Shown here piece after piece: positions 61,301-64,000 of a DNA stretch of 64,000 nucleotides. Origin of the DNA: Brasenia schreberi (Eukaryota > Streptophyta > Magnoliopsida > Nymphaeales > Cabombaceae); the NCBI GenBank assembly GCA_036023115.1, contig JAYKKT010000086.1:14833501-14897500 (forward strand). Reading direction: 5' to 3'. Position 1 is the first letter of the stretch, and the number at the start of each line of letters is the position of its first letter. The notes below the pieces were generated by a model that made no database searches, had not been told where the DNA came from, and saw nothing but the letters and a program-made list of their open reading frames with translations. Position numbers and translations under genes: made by a program.

Positions 61301-61795
61301 GAAACTATCCCATACTACAGAAATTCGAATGATATGTTGAAGACTAATGTTGAAGAGATAGTTCTACCAAGGATCATTACGAGTGAAGAATTTGAGGAAG
61401 AAAGATCTCTTACCAGAACAGATCAACCAACAGAAGAAAACAGGATGTTAGTATATAAAAGGGGGGAGAGAAATATATTTAGTAACAAACAGGTAGAGAG
61501 TATGAATCAAGGGGGAGAAACAATAACTGATTCAGATGGAACAGTGGAAGAAGGTGATAAGGATCTAGATGACTCAGATATTCCTATAGCACTCAGAAAA
61601 GGCAAGAGATTATGCTATAAGTATCTAATTTCTAAATTCATTTCTTATGATAAATTATCAGAAAGCTATTACAATTTTGTACTAACGGCTAGGATACATC
61701 AAATTCCGAAGAACTACTATGAAGCATCCAAGCATAAGCATTGGATTGAAGCCATGAAATCTGAAATTCAAGCACTGGAAAAGAATCAAACTTGA
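61283..61795 (+). pseudogene. Copia linker between integrase and RT
   Basis: 170 codons starting MDVTFFETIPYY. It is acidic in the middle and ends in HWIEAMKSEIQALEKNQT, the conserved segment before RT. A TGA replaces the Trp of the usual T-W-x-L motif. Confidence 0.85.
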
Positions 61796-61843
61796 AAACT
61801 TAGTGATTTACCAAAAGATAGAAAGGCAGTATCATGTAAATGG

Positions 61844-62851
61844 GTGTATACAATAAAATACAGGGCAGATGGATCCTTGGAAAGATATAAAGCAAGGCTA
61901 TTAGCTCGTGGATATAGTCAAGAATATGGGATAGATTATGAGGAAACATTTGCCCCAGTAGCGAAGCTTATGTCTATACGAGTTATCATTAGTATTGTTG
62001 CTCAGAGGAATTGGAAATTATGGCAACTTGATGTGAAAATTGCATTCTTACAGGGGGAGCTTAAAAAAGAAATTTATATGGAATTACTACCAGGTTATCC
62101 GAATCCTGAAAAGAGGGTATGCAGATTAAGAAAAGCTATCTATGGATTAAAACAATCTCTAAGAGCTTGGTTTGAGAAATTTAGTCAAAGTATTATAAAG
62201 TTGGGATATCAAAAGAGCGTATGTGATCATACACTATTCTTTAAGAATGGAGATAAATTAACACTACTATTGGTATATGTAGATGATATTATTGTAACAG
62301 GTGATGACATTGAAGAAATCCAAAAATTAAAGGTAGAACTTCATTGGTTATTTGATATTAAGGATCTTGGAAGGTTACATTACTTCTTAGGCATTGAAGT
62401 CGCCTACTCAGATAAAGATGTTTTTCTGAATCAGAGAAAGTATACCTTGGATTTATTACAAGATGTGAAAATGGAAAATTATCGACCTACATACACTCTA
62501 ATGGACGTAAATCATAAGTTGTATATGGAAGATGGAGCTGAAAAAGTTGATGTAACTAGATATCAACAGTTGGTTGGAAAATTGATATATTTGACCATAA
62601 CACGTCCATACATTGCATATGCTGTCAGCATAGTAACCCAGTTTATGCAATCACCATCAAAATATCATATAGATGATGTGTATCGTATATTACGATATCT
62701 GAAGACAACACCAGGATATGAGATTACATACAAAGCCAATGGTCACACAGATATTGAGATTTATACATATATAGATTGGACAGGTTCCACTGAAGATAGA
62801 AAATCAATCACAGGATATATAACATTGGTTGGGGGCAATATAGTCTCATGA
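61844..62851 (+). pseudogene. Copia reverse transcriptase, 335-codon open frame
   Basis: The longest open frame in the window. It has RYKARLLARGYSQEYGIDY, QLDVKIAFLQGELKKEIYM (first Asp), AIYGLKQSLRAWFEKF, the catalytic YVDDIIVTG, LGRLHYFLGIEV, and IYTYIDWTGSTEDRKSITGY, which starts RNase H. RT motifs are intact. The stop at 62849 replaces the Trp of the S-W-K-S-K-K-type block. In an intact element this enzyme copies the element RNA into DNA. Confidence 0.93.
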
Positions 62852-63232
62852 AAAAGTAAGAAACAATCAGTTGTAGCTAGATCAACAGCTGAGGCAGAAT
62901 ATAGGGCAATAGCATCAGGTGTGTGTGAAGGAAAGTGGTTGCGGTATTTACTCATAGAAATGAACTTATTTACTGAAAAACCTATACCTATATTTTGTGA
63001 CAGCAATACAGCAATACAGATAGCTTCAAATCCAGTGTATCATGAGCGAACAAAACATATTGAAATAGATTATCACTTTATACTGGACAGTGTACAAACA
63101 AAAGAATTTCAGTTGGAACATGTACATTCGGGACATCAATGTGCGGATATGTTGACCAAAGCCATTAGTATAAATCTACTTCAGATACTAAGTAGCAAGT
63201 TGGGTGTAACATCCATCTTTCACCCAACTTGA
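62852..63232 (+). pseudogene. Copia RNase H C-terminal part
   Basis: After the stop the frame resumes with KKQSVVARSTAEAEYRAIA (catalytic Glu) and continues in 62921-63232 with PIPIFCDSNTAIQIASNPVYHERTKHIEIDYHF (Asp and His sites) and the end block CADMLTKAI. It stops shortly before the PPT. Confidence 0.9.
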
Positions 63233-63238
63233 GGGGAG
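63229..63238 (+). other. Copia polypurine tract
   Basis: TTGAGGGGAG immediately before the 3' LTR start TGTTGG. Confidence 0.8.
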
Positions 63239-63541
63239 TGTTGGAAGACGTTTTATAAGCTTTACAAGCTTTATTGTTTTGCTATAATTATGATAGTTAA
63301 TTAGTTATAGGTTAACAATGATTTTAAAGGTAGCTTTAAAATAAAGCCTCATTAATGGCATAGTAGTAAATAATGAATTGTAATCTCAGTATTTAAAGGG
63401 TGAAAACCCTTAACCGTGAAGTTTGGAAAAGAATAGAAATAAAGAAGAGATTAGGGTGGCTGAGTGCAGGCCGATTCCCTCCATTATTCTCTGCTGATCT
63501 CATCTTGATGTTGATGTATGAACGTATGAAAATCTCGAACG
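63239..63541 (+). repeat. 3' LTR of the copia element
   Basis: 303 bp, nine differences from the 5' LTR, including the last base (A in the 5' copy, G here). Confidence 0.95.
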
Positions 63542-63546
63542 GGAAG
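63542..63546. repeat. Copia target-site duplication GGAAG, right
   Basis: Pairs with 57968-57972. Confidence 0.85.
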
Positions 63547-63810
63547 GTGCTTTTCGACTGATAGAGAAGCAGTAGACATTTCATGTAAAATCCTTGGTGA
63601 AATTATATTCTACGTAGAATCTTCAAATTTGAAAACATTTTGCAATGGATTTCACGTAAAATCTTGGATGGAAACACTAAAGCTCAAATAGAAAACTGCG
63701 GTTCCATTTTCTTTGTTGTGTCTAACTGGAATTCAGTGTGGCGAAAAATGAATCTGATTCAAAATTTGAGCATCTTATTATGTTGAATTTGGTAATAGTA
63801 GAATTTGACC

Positions 63811-63988
63811 TGTTGACATCCCTAGTTGTAGGTACTCCCTAGATGTAGGTCTTTACATAGCAAGTCTGCAAGTTTATTCCATTGATTCCACATGTGCTTA
63901 ATCTAGTGAAAATCAGTGAAGTGGCAGAGAAAGAAGTGCTACTGGAACCTCAAGAGACCCTTTCAACTGATAAAGAAGTGGTAGGTGA
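63811..63988 (+). other. Candidate host exon, unit 2 of a duplicated pair
   Basis: The frame LNLVKISEVAEK, then PQETLSTDKEVV, runs to GTAG followed by GTGAGTGG. It parallels 57603-57766 over the exon and further upstream (GTTGACATCCCTA, then AGCAAGTCTGCAAG). An extra base upstream shifts the frame relative to unit 1, so the coding part probably begins near LNLVK. The window ends 12 bases later. Confidence 0.4.
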
Positions 63989-64000
63989 GTGGAGAAAATT

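Larger units (their letters stand above)
57973..63541 (+). mobile_element. Complete Ty1/copia LTR retrotransposon, 5.57 kb
   Basis: Two 303-bp LTRs, a methionine-tRNA-type PBS, gag, protease, integrase, RT and RNase H in copia order, a PPT, and GGAAG duplications. The LTRs differ at 9 of 303 positions (about 3%). The polyprotein is broken by stops and frameshifts (about 59217, 59510, 59796, 60152, 60378, 61011, 61240, 61795 and 62850), so the copy is inactive though structurally whole. It lies between two paralogous host segments. Confidence 0.95.

Overview
The window is nuclear DNA of a vascular plant, almost certainly a flowering plant. It is AT-rich, has one intron-containing plant receptor-like cytoplasmic kinase gene, and is otherwise packed with plant retrotransposons (Ty3/gypsy Tat lineage, Ty1/copia, RTE-clade LINEs), hAT-type MITEs and long microsatellites. 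No bacterial-type operons, CRISPR arrays or tRNA genes are visible. The species cannot be named from the sequence.

Layout. 1-8.0 kb: a decayed gypsy polyprotein (plus strand), unassigned sequence with GC-rich stretches, a hAT-like MITE (6909-7496) and the start of a truncated RTE LINE. 8.0-18.0 kb: a 9.9-kb Tat-type LTR retrotransposon on the minus strand with 2.4-kb LTRs and a GATAT target duplication, sitting inside a smaller insertion that itself splits the RTE LINE (rest at 18316-19199). 19.9-24.7 kb: the one gene that looks intact, a six-exon minus-strand PBL16-like kinase of 370 residues whose splice phases all agree. 25-34 kb: mostly unassigned sequence, with a second RTE copy that landed in a TATG microsatellite, and a 181-bp hAT MITE with 8-bp target duplications. 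34-38 kb: a decayed minus-strand copia element. 39-42.1 kb: a 3.1-kb solo LTR of the Tat family. 42.8-47.6 kb: an RTE element inserted inside an older RTE element, both minus strand. 48.9-49.1 kb: a 5S-rRNA-like sequence (probably a Cassandra-type TRIM relic) directly after an RTE 5'-UTR scrap. 49.4-51.8 kb: a 5'-deleted copia element. 52.35-55.57 kb: a full-length RTE LINE with 16-bp target duplications. 57.97-63.54 kb: a complete copia element with 303-bp LTRs, PBS, PPT and a broken polyprotein.

The kinase is predicted to act at the plasma membrane in immune or developmental receptor signalling. The transposable elements form several datable nests. The order of insertion can be read from target duplications: hAT-like element, then microsatellite, then RTE at 28-31 kb; RTE in RTE at 43-47 kb; RTE, then an unknown insertion, then Tat at 8-18 kb.

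Two exon-like segments near 57.6 and 63.9 kb are paralogous and keep a shared reading frame and splice donor. They hint at a host gene whose repeated units are now separated by the copia element. I found no evidence of a novel molecular system. The most interesting signals are the 5S-like relic, the 44-bp LINE scrap with a perfect 18-bp target duplication in a kinase intron, the nested LINEs and the duplicated exon.
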